Positions 24,080-36,139 of a stretch of DNA of 64,000 nt are shown here, piece after piece. The stretch spans positions 11,862,874 through 11,926,873 of the forward strand of contig NC_052518.1 in the NCBI RefSeq assembly GCF_014356525.2, written 5' to 3'. The number at the start of each line of letters is the position of its first letter. Position 1 is the stretch's first letter. The stretch is from Nilaparvata lugens (taxonomy: Eukaryota > Arthropoda > Insecta > Hemiptera > Delphacidae). A model generated the notes under the pieces. It did not search any database and was not told where the DNA came from. It saw nothing but the letters and a program-made list of their open reading frames with translations. A program made the translations under genes and the position numbers.

Positions 24080-25325
24080 ATAAACTTTTGAAAAAAACCT
24101 GCAACTCAATGATAACATTGTTGGGGAACATCAGAAATTGAGAGGCTTATCAATAATATTTTTCTCATTCCACTTGATTGAGAAAAGGCACAACAGGCTT
24201 ATGCCAATACTGTCTCACTATCTCAAACTAACTTACTGGAAAATTCCTTATTTTGACGATATTATTTTTAAAGAATAGAACAATCTTGGGAGAATATCAT
24301 CTTCAACAATAATCATTCTACTCAAAATGGAGGGAAGATATAACATTCTCATGCTAAAAGGCATCCCTCTCCTCATTTGTTGGTCATGATTCATGAATCA
24401 TCAAACTCACTTTCATGAAGATCTGAAACTCAACGATATGATTGTCAAAAGACAGAACAAGTTTGGATGTTTGGAGACTTCAACTACCGTATTATTCTAC
24501 TCCATATTGAAAAAAGACTCAATGGTTGGTTCTATTCTACAAACAATCCCTCTTCCTATTGTTTTTCTCTCATCTTCAAACTTTCTCTCTGGAAAAAGCT
24601 ACTTGAACTTGACAACTATTACAATACATTCCAAGACGCAAATTATCAACGATGAATAATAATTTTCTACTGAGAAAAAATATACATGAATGTACTGTTC
24701 AAGATGATTTCTTCATCTATTTCAAACGATGATTCATATTCCGAATATGTAATTTCACTCTTCGATACCTTCATGCAATTTTCCATTTGAATTTGAGAAG
24801 CAATTTGACAACCTACAGACTGGAGCGCTTTAAAGTTTGGAAACACGTAAACTCATTGTGAACAGTCCGATTATTACCTTATCCAATCCATACGACAGTC
24901 TTCCAAGTGGAAATATAATCATCACGTTTCTTTAGTATTTAGTAGTAATTTTTTATCTGAATCCTGATATGAGAGATCAGTAAAGGGTATTTTGGTTTGT
25001 ACAGCCCCCGGTTTAGGAGCACCGAGTTCAGTAGGTACTCTAGTATCGTCTAAGCTATTAACAAGAAGTAGGTTAGACAAGCTAATTGTTATCAATCATA
25101 CAGTGGATACTTTTTTATCAATAGATTGATGTGCTCAGATGTAATCCATTTCAAAATCTACAAAGATCACTTTTATGATGTATACAGATCGAATTGATGG
25201 TATGTTGACAAGATTGACCCAACTGTAAGGCTAATTCTGTCATTCTTGAAATCAACACTCCATGACAAACCGTTGAATCAGGGACCCACCTGTAATTCAC
25301 TCTGTTCATGTTCTATGTTGCACTT
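24080..25325. other. AT-rich, nothing recognised
   Basis: Short ORFs only, none resembling a known family and none with a coherent splice partner. Confidence 0.4.
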
Positions 25326-25326
25326 G

Positions 25327-26666
25327 GTATTATTATCATTTTTTTAAGGGACAGATTCACGGACCCAAAGGTTTAAATAACCCCACACGACAACCGAAGC
25401 TTATTGTGTTCCCAAGTAGTAAGTTAGTTAGGCAAACCAATACCTGTGCCCTTTACAAGAGCCAGGAGTTTTCCCTATGCTAACATCCCATTCATCACCT
25501 GGTTGCTTGTCGCAATCCAATGTGATATGCTTGGCAGTCTTTTCAGAGTGATTGATCCTCGTGACCTACGTGAGATCCACTCCTGGCCTTTTTGTGAGTC
25601 CTTCCGTCGAAGGAGAGGACGCCGAACTGCATCTAGGGCGCCCGGCGCCCGGTCATCCTCGACTCAGCCTCTTGACCCACATTTGTACCTGGAGATCACC
25701 CATCACTGGTCTTTTGGGTTTTTTCTTTTTGCCCCTCCAAAACTTTACAGGGTCGAAAGCCTCACCTCTTACAAGAAGATTTGCCTGAATGGCCGCCCTT
25801 CTTCGAGCAGTGGTGAGTTTTGGTCTCTGCACCCACAAACTCGTAACCTACGTGAGTTCCACTACTGGCTTTTTTGTAGGTCCTTCCGCTGAGGGAGGGG
25901 TCGTCAAATTGCTTCTAGGGCACCTGGCCACCCTCGACTTATCCTCTTGACCTACATTTGTGCCTGGAGTTTCATCCATCTCTGGTCTCTTGGGTTTTTT
26001 CGCTCCTCCGAAACCTTTCAGTGTCAAAAGCCTCACCCAAGAAGTTTTGCATAAATGGCTGTCCTTGCTTGAACAGTGGTCTGAGCAGCTCATCCTTCCT
26101 CTCCAGTTAGAATGATGTGATTAAGCTTACATCATCTTATGTCTTGAACAGTAGAAGCCTTTTTAATATTGATAGCCTCTACATAAGAGTGCAACGGAAT
26201 ATGCTGTGTTCCTGAAGCACCCATTTCAGGCAACTTCTGGATTTGCCTTGGGGTTTGGTTTGTTCATGTGGTTCCCACGAACAGCTAGGGAAGTGGAGTC
26301 AACCCAGACAGAGCTCCGCATGTCCAGTCAAGGCAAAATACTACACATGGATCCTGGTATCTGCAGGCACCGTAAGAGATACCATATAAAAGTACCATCC
26401 ATCAGCACGGTCCACCTTGGGTTGACCTAAAGAAAAGGTAAGAATATGGCCAAGGAAGGCCGACAGATAGAAAAAGAAATAAAGAATGGCATAAAGATAA
26501 GTCAATGGAGAAAGTGCCATTCTAGAAATGAAAAGTTCCAAAGCATATTATGGAGAAGAAGGGTTTTGGGAAGAAGGGCTTTGGAAAGGGGGTCCCTTTT
26601 AGTCGCCTCCTACGACAAGCAGGGATACTGTGGGTACAATTCTACTACCCCTACCACACTGGGGGA
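25327..26666 (-). mobile_element. Retroposon family 'GGCGACTAAAAGGG', copy 2
   Basis: Minus-strand element with the family's 5' stem-loop sequence (plus-strand GGTCCCTTTTAGTCGCCTCC near 26591) and the 3' end plus ATT-type tail near 25327. Its protein-like module occurs twice in tandem on the minus strand. One copy includes GEAFDPVKFWRGKKKKPKRP; the other reads KPKRPEMDETPGTNVGQE and TPPSAEGPTKKPVVELT. The right end (CACACTGGGGGAA) is diverged. No target duplication was found by eye. Confidence 0.75.
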
Positions 26667-26980
26667 ATCATATTGAATAATTATCACAAGTGAATTATAT
26701 CAATATGAATCTATTTCATAGTGCAAATAGAGAAGTTTGCTATGTATATACATATAAACATTGGAATTTTCATTCTTAAAATTTTCAGTTATTTAAAAAT
26801 GACTGAAAATAACTTAGATGTTAGAAACTCCGTGAAGAATTATTTAATTGAACGTTAATTTTGAAATTGAAATAGCTGATAGAAGCATTCGTTTATCATG
26901 CCTAATTAGTTTTTTTAGAAAAAATACTTATTTACTTCTTTATGGAATCAATTTTTTTTACGAAAAAGGAGTTTTTCACC

Positions 26981-27100
26981 AAATTGCTGGCTAAATTCAT
27001 TGAATCTTTCGATTTCCTACAGATTTGCCAACAATTAGCCAGCTAATTTCATGATTGATGGCAAATCTGTAGGAAATCGCAAGATTCAATGAATTTGACT
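26981..27100. repeat. Small foldback, ~38-bp arms
   Basis: AAATTCATTGAATC and CGATTTCCTACAGATTTGCC at 26993-27030 pair with GGCAAATCTGTAGGAAATCG and GATTCAATGAATTT at 27060-27096. The loop (about 29 bp) contains the self-palindromic ATTAGCCAGCTAAT. Confidence 0.75.
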
Positions 27101-30080
27101 TACATTTCTGTATCTAACGTGTTTCATCAACTTGAATTGGGAATAAATTATAGGTGATGTCTCCCCTGCGCGGAGGGTGAGACTGAATACAGCGACAAAT
27201 TAACGGAAGTTCTCCGCTGAAGACGGAGATGACAGCACTATCGAATCAGTCTTGCTTGGGGGAGACTAAATTTGACACAAATTTTTATCGACAAACCGTA
27301 TTAACAAATAATCAACTTCGTTGCATTTTAATGGTGTTTTGAATAACTGTTTAGATAGTGTTTTTAGTCTGTATTCATGCTATTATGATCATTTTTATCA
27401 AGCAGCCTCAAAATCAAATCTAACTTAATTCGTATCTCGTAACTTCAATCGATAAAATGTGGTAGTTGGAATAGCTTATACTGATTGAAGCTTTGTGATC
27501 CCATAGATTCGAATAATTATCTTTTAAATAGTACTTTTGTGTAAGTAGAAGAAAACATTCTCTGCGTTGAATTATGTATTGAAAATGTTATTTATATCAT
27601 ACATAGTCGAAAGATCTTGATAAATAGGACAGTGCATCATCAACCTTGGAAAGTGATGCATTTGTTCGAACGCTCCAATTCTGTAATACTGATCTAATAC
27701 TAATAGTCTTGAGTGGATTTAAATTGAAGATTAAATGTGGTCATAAAATGTACAAATTCAAAATTTCTACAAATTTCGGATATAGGAAGAAAGGCATCTG
27801 TTTGAACTGTTCCCATACTGTAATACTGATCTATTACTTATACAATACAATACAAAACAATACAATATAATACAGTACAATAAATATGCATCTAATACTA
27901 ATTTTGATCCTTAAATTTGAAAGATTTTTTTTCGCCATACAATATTCAAATTCTAATACAATTTTCAAAATACTATATATCTATAGAATATAAATAAGTA
28001 TTACTAGACTTGAAATAATATTTATTTTTCTGCTTAACAAGAAACGAGAAAATGATCAATAAAAGTCATAAGAATAACATGTATAAGGAATGCAGTGATA
28101 TTTAAGTTTCATGTCATCTTAATAGTTGTTTATTGAATCTGAGAATCAATCATATGCAAATTACATAAATGAGATAAAAATCATGGAAAGTGACATATAT
28201 AACATCCTAAACATCCTAAATATTGTAGAAAGTGACAGAGACTTGCACAAACATGATCAATATAAATAAATTTGTGAATTTGACACTGTTATATCGGAAC
28301 GATCGAAAGAAAGACGATCGAATAAATATAATAGAATGTCATGAAAAGTTGACTCTTTTTACATGAGCATGATTCTATTCACATGAGCAATTCCATTAAG
28401 ACTTACATGAGGGAATATATTCTCCCAATGCATTTTAGAATAATATCACAAAGAAAAGATGAAATATTTCAATCGAGTATTGCGCAGAACACTGATCGAG
28501 AAAAGCAAGGGAAATTGTCTACTTTAGTATTTCCATGACATTTCACGAAAACCGAGTTTTCTGAAATACGTCGGAAAGTAATCACGGGAAAGTTAGCCTT
28601 TTTAATGTGTTTCCCTCTTGACTGAGTTTTCTTCGCGAGAAGAGGAAGAGAGGAAGGAGGAAAATACTTTGTGTACCAACGGATGATGGAAATCATTTTG
28701 TCAGAACGCTTTCACTTTGAAAATAAGAAACATGTACCTTGGGAATATCACGAAGAGCTGAATCAGTCAGTAAACTAATTCCCTCTCAGTGTCACCACCG
28801 TTTTTCCTCTAACCGTACAACGACCCTCTTATTTCATAACACCGTACTCAGAGTTTTTCACAGTCAACTTCTGATATATTTACTTTCACATGGTCCAAGA
28901 GTTACATATGTTTTATTCTTTATCCAAGCACAGCCTTATTACTTTCGAATACATGAAGAAATACCAACGTTAACTGAATTTTTGTCGATACCTTTTCATG
29001 TTATTATACGGTGCTCGATATTTTCTTTCCAATTCGATGCTCCGTCTATCATCAATCGAATTCCGAATAATAGCCAGACTCCGTTTCTATCATTAATCCT
29101 AAAAGTCTTAGTGATCTTGGAGAATTCCGTCGACGCTCATGAATTCTCACTTTATTTGTCTATGCAGAGCTTTCTTATTTTTTTTTTACTCATTTCTAGA
29201 AATAGAATGGATGTACATCGAGTATGGATGATAGAGTTCGAGCGGAGATATAGATAATATGTTTGGAACTTCAAATAATTTGTATTTATTTTCCGGCAAC
29301 ACAATGAAAACAAGAACTGGGAGGATCAATGGTAATGTAAATGTGGTTGATCCTTGAAATAATCCAATCCATTCAAATCATGGGAGGGGAACTTCTGTAA
29401 CTGAAGTGATAAATAGCTAATTTCACTTTTTACCATAGCTAGTCATTTCAGCATTTTTCAAAGATTAAATAATTAAGAGGTCTACAAATATCTCAAGTGT
29501 GAGGCACAAGAAACATGAAATTTTTCCTTTATCACCCGAAATTTTCTCAGCGGGTTTAACTCCATTTTGACTATATTTTTCCAATTTTCACTGGATAATA
29601 GAAGTTCTTGGGAAAAATGCTTGTGAGTAGTCTATATATGTGGATGAGTTTCCACATATTTCTGTTCATTTAAATTAGGTCTACAAAACTATTATTGCTG
29701 ATCAGAGGAAAGCGTGTTTGATTGCACAGCTGATAGAACAGAGTAGAGAGTTAAAATGCTTTGTTAACTCGAAAGATTGCGATACTATAGGTATTGGATT
29801 GGTCATTTCTACTACACTCTGTTCATTATGTAGAAAAATGTTGGAAGGAAAGAATTCACCGATAGTTTTACGTGTTAAATATATCGGATTCTCAAGGGTG
29901 CTCACAGTGAATTCTATGCCAGACTGTCATCAGAAGAGTATCATACTTCACATACCACAAAGTTCAAAGATGCTTGCTTCATCATGAAGTTTTGGAGTGA
30001 GCATCAATTTTATTACTAACATCTTTCTTCAAAGATGATGTAGCTTCAACACCGAGGAAAATACGTTGAGATATTGTGAC
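27101..30080. other. AT-rich, no supported gene
   Basis: A 172-codon open stretch at 28739-29257 (+) starts at a non-ATG codon, shows no known domain and lies in anonymous AT-rich sequence; I treat it as chance. A TACAA/TACAG microsatellite lies at about 27838-27885. A short inverted pair (GTCTCCCC near 27157 with GGGGGAGAC near 27258) may be the ends of a small element. Confidence 0.4.
27838..27885. repeat. TACAA microsatellite
   Basis: Repeated TACAATACAA / AACAATACAA pentamers, imperfect. Confidence 0.85.
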
Positions 30081-30166
30081 GTTAGATTCACTCAAAACTG
30101 TCAGCATTCCTCATTAATATCATCAATACTTCTCATTGAACCAATGCTGAAGTGAATCTCACTATG
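30081..30166. mobile_element. Short TIR element of the AGTGAGATTCAC family, copy 1
   Basis: The left end (AGATTCACTCAAAACTGTCA, then GCATT) is mirrored by the right end (CCAATGCTGAAGTGAATCTC, then ACTAT). Total about 86 bp. Related copies lie at 45295, 59800 and 63596. Non-coding. Confidence 0.6.
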
Positions 30167-30562
30167 GAAATTTGATGTTGTCAAGTTCTCCGGAGTATAG
30201 GGTGCATTATAGGTTCATTACTTAGTGCGAGAACGCGAAGTTACACTCACAATTTTTCAGTCATGTGAATGATTATAATAGTTGTTCGGGAAATAATATT
30301 GCCTACCGCACCCTATAAGTGTGTTATTATGGAAGTAGATTGTAAAAGTATGTGAAGTTTGTGCAAGGTTACTGTTAAAAGTATGTTTCTGTATGATTCT
30401 ATGAAGTCCAGCAATTGAACTTTTCTTATTTTATAAGGTAGTTCCATTGAAGAAAGTTACATGATACACATCATATTAACACCATATAAATCTACATTCG
30501 ACATGATAATTAAATTAATAATTAAGTTTTTAAGATTATACAGAATAAATAGTATAAAAATA

Positions 30563-30818
30563 CAGGGTGTCTGATAAGTCACTCTCTATTTTTATACAGC
30601 TATAATTTCTTTTTTATGAACCAATTTTGTAAGAACTACATTTGTTAGATAGAGCACTCCTTGCGGTTGTGTTTAACACCAATCTTCATTTGTTTTAGTT
30701 TAGGAATGCACAACCTCAAGAAGTGCTCTATCTAACAAATGTAGTTCAAACACAATTGGTTCAAAAAAAAAGAAATTATAGCTGTATAAAAATAGGGAGT
30801 GACTTATCAGACACTCTG
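30563..30818. mobile_element. 256-bp MITE with long TIRs and TA duplication
   Basis: Ends are CAGGGTGTCTGATAAGTCAC and the inverted GTGACTTATCAGACACTCTG, flanked by TA on each side. Arms run about 110 bp (through TTTTTATACAGCTATAATTT and CTACATTTGTTAGATAGAGC) around a short centre near 30690. TA target and a CAGGGTG-type terminus fit a Tc1/mariner-derived MITE (family knowledge). No coding sequence. Confidence 0.85.
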
Positions 30819-31214
30819 TAGTATAAGTAGCTGAAAAACGCAACTTATCACAGATGACTTGCTGTAAGTTCAACGTATTGTTGTAAATGTGCTTTCGTAA
30901 TTATTGACACTTTATTCATTAAAAGTTTACATCGTACAAGATAGAAATAAAAATACAACATCATCTTCTAACATCTCTTATAAAACTCTTCTTAAAACTC
31001 TAACTAGTTATTTACTTGTAAACGTTCGTTGCTAAAACAGTCACTTTGGCAACCGTGCTCACAAGATAGTATCTATGTAGGGCTAGCCTACATCAGTATG
31101 ATACCTTCAAGTGTGAATTTTGGATAACTATCTTACTTGATGTTAACATTACACACAAATTTGAATACCAAGGTTGACAAACAGAAAACAGTAGAAACTA
31201 GAAAAAGCTCTTTT

Positions 31215-31675
31215 GTAGCCGTAAAATCAAGCTTTGTTTCAATGATGAGCTCTTCATACTCTTACCTGCTTTCTCTCGAATGAATGTCTCTTTCTTGTCG
31301 CCAGAATCCTCAAGCTCCATCAGATTCGATCAACCATACTTGCAGCGTGTATGAGCATGGTCGATCGAATCTGCATAAACTTAAGGATGCTCTACTCTTG
31401 TAGGCTGCAATCCCAAGGCTTTGTTCCGATGATGAGCTCTCCATACACTTTCACCCGCTTCCTCTTGAAAGGCTGTCTCTCTCTTGGTGATTGCGTCCCC
31501 AAGTTCTAGCATATTGGTGGAGACAACAATGTGCATGTGTCGTTTCCACCAATCTGCATGAACTTAAAAACGCTCTCCTCTTGTAGGCTGCAATCCCAAG
31601 GCTTTGTTCCGATGATGAGCTTTCCATACACTTTCACCCGCTCCCTCTTGAAAGGCTGTCTCTATCCTGGCAAAC
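31215..31675. repeat. ~183-bp tandem repeat, 2.5 units, each with an internal hairpin
   Basis: Units begin at 31215, 31400 and 31583 with GTAG(C/G)C(T/C)G and share AAGGCTTTGTTCCGATGATG and CTTTCACCCGCTTCCTCTTG. The first two units contain an inverted repeat at the same position with different inner arms. In unit 1, CAGATTCGATCAACCAT (31321) pairs with ATGGTCGATCGAATCTG (31357). In unit 2, ATTGGTGGAGACAAC (31513) pairs with GTCGTTTCCACCAAT. The third unit stops before the hairpin. No coding function recognised. Confidence 0.8.
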
Positions 31676-32254
31676 CTCTAATTAGTATGGAGAATGATTA
31701 AAATACACTTTCAATTGTTCATTATCCAACTGGAAAGATATCACTGTCTGTCTCATTACTATGACTTGACCATCTGATAATAACACTGGTATTCAGGAAT
31801 TTTTAACCTAATTTCAAATAGATTCATCATTACACACTCAGGATTACATTGAAATGAAATTCACTATTATTACTTCGAGTTAGACACTATTCAACATTAC
31901 ATTATCTCACAACCAAGAATCAACATTCTTATGAGTCTAACTTCACTCATTATATTTCTACCGATCATTCCCACACAAGTATTAAGTCGTATTTAATTAT
32001 CTCCCCAGGGTAAGTTACAAGTTCAGAAAACTACTAGGGGCAGCAGGAAATATAAGGAAGAAAAATTCAATACCAGAAACAATAAAAAACAGTATGATAT
32101 ACTTGTAGCTGAATAATTTCTATTGTAATTATTATTTAACGAAAATCCTAAATAAATGCTGTAAATCACCCCGAAGACTTCTGCTACTGCAGACATTGAC
32201 AACAGGGTTAACAGCTAGATGGAAATTCGATGAGAACTACTATCCAAAAATTAT

Positions 32255-32328
32255 TTGCCAGCCGGGAATCGAACCCGGTACCTCCCAATTGCTAGTCAGG
32301 AATGCTTACCCTTACACCAAACTGACAA
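32255..32328 (-). tRNA. tRNA-Ala(AGC)-like core, minus-strand unit
   Basis: A cloverleaf can be drawn. Acceptor TTGTCAG pairs with CTGGCAA (one G-U). The anticodon arm is CCTGA / TTGGG around loop CTAGCAA (anticodon AGC). The T arm CCGGG-TTCGATT-CCCGG is perfect. The D arm (GTGT / GCAT) starts four rather than two bases after the acceptor, so this is probably not a working tRNA. B-box GGGTTCGATTC is intact. It lies inside the foldback repeat, so I read it as the Pol III promoter region of a SINE-like element. Confidence 0.5.
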
Positions 32329-32649
32329 TCTCTGGACAGCATCGCTCATTTTATACGAAGCCATAGCGGCCAACCAGTTTACAAATGGAATTAAATAGAG
32401 AATGAATTATTCAAATGCTAATTAATATATAATTTTTAATTAACGAAAATCCTAAATAAATGCTGTAAATCACCCCGAAGACTTCTGCTACTGCAGACAT
32501 TGACAACAGGGTTAACAGCTAGATGGTTTTTCGTTGAATAATAATTATATATTAATTAGCATTTGAATAAATGCATTCTCTATTTAATTCCATCTGTAAA
32601 CTGGTTGGCCGCTATGGCTTCGTATAAAATGAGCGCTGCTGTCCAGAGA

Positions 32650-32724
32650 TTGTCAGTTTGGTGTAAGGGTAAGCATTCCTGACTAGCAATTGGGAGGTAC
32701 CGGGTTCGATTCCTGGGCTGGCAA
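32650..32724 (+). tRNA. tRNA-Ala(AGC)-like core, plus-strand unit
   Basis: Inverted partner of 32255-32328 with the same acceptor, D and anticodon arms. The T-arm 3' strand reads CCTGGG, one base longer and with a wobble, so it is slightly more decayed. Same interpretation: SINE-like promoter core rather than a functional tRNA. Confidence 0.45.
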
Positions 32725-33688
32725 ATAATTTTTGGATAGTAGTCCATCGGATTTGGATCGAATTTCCATCAAGCTGTTAACCCTGTTGTCAATGTCTGCA
32801 GTAGCAGAAGTCTTCGGGGTGATTTACAGCATTTATTTAGGATTTTCGTTAAATAATAATGATATATTAATTATCATTTGAATAAATGCATTCTCTATTT
32901 AATTCCATCTGTAAAATTTCTATTGTCCACAACAGAACATATTTTTACAAAATTACGGACTTCAAAACAATTGGACATAGAATGATATATTCTCCACAAA
33001 ACTCATAATATTCTCCAGACGAAAACACTTCTGAAAATGTCAGTGACAGAATAGCTTTAAGCTTTCATGTTATCAGGTTATTGAATAGGTATTATCTACA
33101 AAATTGAGAGCTCTGAATCTGTGAATACTTTTTTTTTAATTTTTTTCGTGTTTTGTATCATTTCAGTATTATCTGACAATCGTGTTTCGGTCACAATATG
33201 TGCTTGACCGAATGACACTCTTTTTTAGGTATTTTACACGACGTGTAGTCACTTAGTTGACTGAGACTGAAAACTCAGAACTCTAGAAACCAAATCCATT
33301 TCAACTGATTCGTTATTCGCAATTTTGCTGTGCGGTATAAAAGGTTTCATTAGCATAATTTTTAAGCTATTTTACTCTCCATGAGTGCTTGCTGCCTGTT
33401 ATCACCAGAGGAGTTGGAATTTCGAAATGAGATTCACATACTGACAGGTACACTAGTAAGATATAGCACCAGTCTTATTGTAAAGGCATACTGACAGTAA
33501 AAGTAATAAATCTCACAGTAGAGCATTATATGACTCTCCATGATGCAGAAACTTCGACATCTATTTTGGAAGACAGGTGTCAGTAATTATTGATAAGGAA
33601 TGGTCGATCCATCTATGGGTAACTGCAATCAATGATGGATACTGAAACACCATATTGGATATTCAAATTGATTGACTATTGGACATAG

Positions 33689-34338
33689 TTATGCAATAAG
33701 GAACCTAATATTAAGGTGGTGTTAATGTTGAAGAGTGTTTTGGAAGTCCATCCCAGCCTACAAGAAATCACCATGAAGTTTTTAATTCCTGGACACAGCT
33801 TCCTCCCTAATGACAGCGATTTTGGGGACATTGAGTGTGCTCTGAAGATGCAACAAAGACTATACACTCCTGATGATTATATCAGTGTGATGAAGCAGGC
33901 GAGGAAAAGAAATCCACTGATTATTTTATCAAGAGAATTAACCCAAAAGATGATTTCAAATCTACAGCTGATCTAGAAGAAAATATTGTGAATAGGAAAG
34001 AAGATGTTGAACATAAAAAAATCAACTGGTTAAGAATGAAACAGATTAGGATAAAAACAGAGGAACCACATAAACTATTTGTTTCAGAGAGCTACAATGA
34101 TGAATTTCTTGAAATTAATTTGAAAAAACGAAGATCAGGACGGCCTCCTAGTATGGTGTCTCTATTGAAACCTCTTTGGCCAGAGGGAAAGCCAATATCT
34201 CCAGAAAAATTGAAAGATATTAGATCTTACCTACATTTAATATAAAATGACTGCAAAATATTCTACAAAAATTTATTTTCTGATGAAAGAGTGCAAGATG
34301 ATATAGACGGTTTCGATGGAGCACTGGATTTTATGTAG
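33689..34338 (+). pseudogene. DUF7869-like (transposon-related) C-terminal pseudogene
   Basis: The frame reads NKEPNIKVVLMLKSVLEVHP and then FLIPGHSFLPNDSDFGDIE, followed by YTPDDYISVMKQARKRNP. It shifts frame near 33930, resumes with NPKDDFKSTADLEENIVNRK, WLRMKQIRIKTEEPHKLF and SGRPPSMVSLLKPLWPEGKP. An in-frame TAA lies at 34243, then the family-like tail CKIFYKNLFSDE before TAG at 34336. The GHS-LPND-DFG-IE core and the KPL-P-GKPIS tail match what I know of the expanded insect DUF7869-type proteins, thought to be transposon-related. A stop lies immediately upstream (33686). Broken by one frameshift and one stop. Confidence 0.65.
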
Positions 34339-34339
34339 A

Positions 34340-36139
34340 GACTGAATGACTTATAGGTAGTTTTTTATTTTGTGTCCAGATAAGTTGGGAATAACTGTTG
34401 TATATCAAGGAAACTTCTTAAATTTGTTTTTATTAATCATTTAACAATTTTATATAAGTTACCCGTAGTTCAAAACAACAATGATAATAATAAGTTTTTT
34501 ATTCTTACCCTTTCTGGTTTCTTATTGTGCATGTGACATTTAATACAGATAACATTGAGCAATACGGAACTAATGACCATTTTCAAGCCATAATATGCCA
34601 TATATGCATAATTTCTATATTTCAACAATTATTATTGAAAATATAAAATATTTTTTATTGAATGTGACAATGGTGAAGCATGTGTGATGCCACAGTAATT
34701 TATAATACGGAGCTTTGTGAAAGACACTGTACTGAAAAACATTGTGTTTGTAGTTGGTTCCTTGTTGCATAACTACGTCCTATTGTTCTTATTCATTTTG
34801 TGTTTCTTCTATTTGTATAGTGTACTAAGACTTTGTAAATTCTCTCAAAAAAGGAGTATGTAATGAATATCTAAGCATTCCAATTGAATCAGTTGACTCA
34901 GCTGCAACATTTCAAATGTACTCAAATGACTGGTTGAATAAAATCGGTATTATACCAAAACACATGAAATGCGAATCATGAACGTACGAACTGTTTGTAA
35001 GTAGTGAAAAGTTACTCTTCAAAGGTTAAGATTATTTAGCTGTATGGTTACATTTCATTTTCACTCATATTGGAATGGATATCATTGAGCATGATGACTT
35101 ATGGATTCTGGGACATGAATGGACAAATGTCGGGGAAAGTTGAGTGGAAAATTTCAAACTAGCGTCAATTATCAAAATCTTTGAAACACTCAAAAACCCT
35201 TCTGCCAAGCTAAAAGTCATGGTCGATTTAATTAAAATTCCACAATTCTCATGGATCGCGCTTTCAAAGGGTCAAAGGTTTGTCCTTGACCTGAGAACAG
35301 TGTATCAGAGCATGATGCAGGTTTTCAGTTTTTTCCGGTACTCTCTGTCGGTGTAAACGTGTGTAGACTAATTAAATTGGATACGTGGAGAGCTTTGATG
35401 TGTCCATCGAACCAGAGGTAGCTCTGTCTGCCTACTTCCCGTCATCAAAACAATCACTTTCATTGCAGCATGGTTTGCTGCCTATCACTCGTTACTAATT
35501 TGCTTGGAGGTCACTTGAAAAAATAGCTATGCTGCATACTCCAACTCGGATAACCTTTCATCATTTTTCAAAAACATTCGACTCTCAAATCTAGAATTAT
35601 TTTCCCATCTGACACTTGAAATGATTCTGGGGTTGTTGCCGTAAGCTACTTAAAACTGTAATCTGCTTTAGTTGGATGGGGAGCATTCATGTATTTGATA
35701 AGTAAGTAATGCTGACAGTTGAAAGTGAATATCAATGTAGTAGGCCTATTCTAGCCGTTAATTTCCATCTGTGTGTTTCCAGGATCATGCTATGGGAACG
35801 ACACTATTTGAATCGATGTAAAATATGACATTGAAAAATAAAAATGTAACATCATGAAAAGTATTAATATTTCAAAAAAATCAATAGGGAGAAGGGAATA
35901 TCATCTATATCAATCCATTCATAATCATCGAAAGTTTATGAAGAGATTATTATTCATGTTTAAGTTCACTCGTGTCAATTGAGGAAAATATGTTATCTTC
36001 TCCCACAAAGCCTCAATAATATTCTAACTAGAAAAAACTTCCACAAAATGAATTTTGGTTAAATGTTCTAGATTTTCAGTCACTTGACTAACATAGCACG
36101 TCTTTCTCGGTAACTGTGCATACTGAATGTAAATTAATC
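34340..36139. other. AT-rich, nothing recognised
   Basis: No gene, repeat or RNA recognised. A 70-codon open stretch at 35144-35356 has no known motif. Confidence 0.4.

Larger units (their letters stand above)
32127..32914. mobile_element. 788-bp tRNA-like foldback insertion with 12-bp target duplication
   Basis: AATTTCTATTGT occurs at 32115-32126 and 32915-32926, directly flanking the insert. Inside, one unit is inverted (32127 to about 32430), followed by a partial inverted unit (to about 32530), a forward unit (about 32535-32850) and a partial forward unit (to 32914). Each full unit carries a tRNA-like core in the middle, flanked by CTGCAGTAGCAGAAGTCTTC and GGTTGGCCGCTATGGCTTCG. Copies B and C of the host segment lack the insert, giving an empty-site comparison. 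The unit is SINE-like, but a mid-unit tRNA core in a head-to-head composite is unusual. Confidence 0.8.
31720..33640 (+). repeat. Dispersed segment, copy A (interrupted by an insertion)
   Basis: Outside the insertion at 32127-32914, this segment aligns by eye with 36140-36860 (same strand) and 42210-42840 (inverted). Shared landmarks are ACACTGGTATTC near 31785 and 36260, TTATGAGTCT near 31930 and 36390, TGTTATCAGGTTATTGAATA near 33070, and CTCTCCATGAGTGCTTGCTG near 33376. Copies are clearly diverged, so this is an old dispersed repeat or segmental duplication. No protein was recognised within it. Confidence 0.7.

Noticed and set aside
27150..27270. Possible MITE with GTCTCCCC / GGGGGAGAC ends
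   Set aside because: Only about 8-9 terminal bases match and no target duplication was visible.
28739..29257. 172-codon open stretch on the + strand
   Set aside because: Starts at TTG, has no recognisable domain, AT-rich codon use like the surroundings, and no splice partners; chance is likely.
31215..31675. CRISPR-like array (three repeats with hairpins)
   Set aside because: Units are about 183 bp with long shared sequence on both sides; it is a tandem repeat, not repeat-spacer, and no cas genes exist here.
32255..32724. A pair of functional tRNA-Ala genes in inverted orientation
   Set aside because: The D-arm spacing is wrong, the T arm of one copy is altered, and both lie inside a repeated foldback with a target duplication; SINE-like cores fit better.
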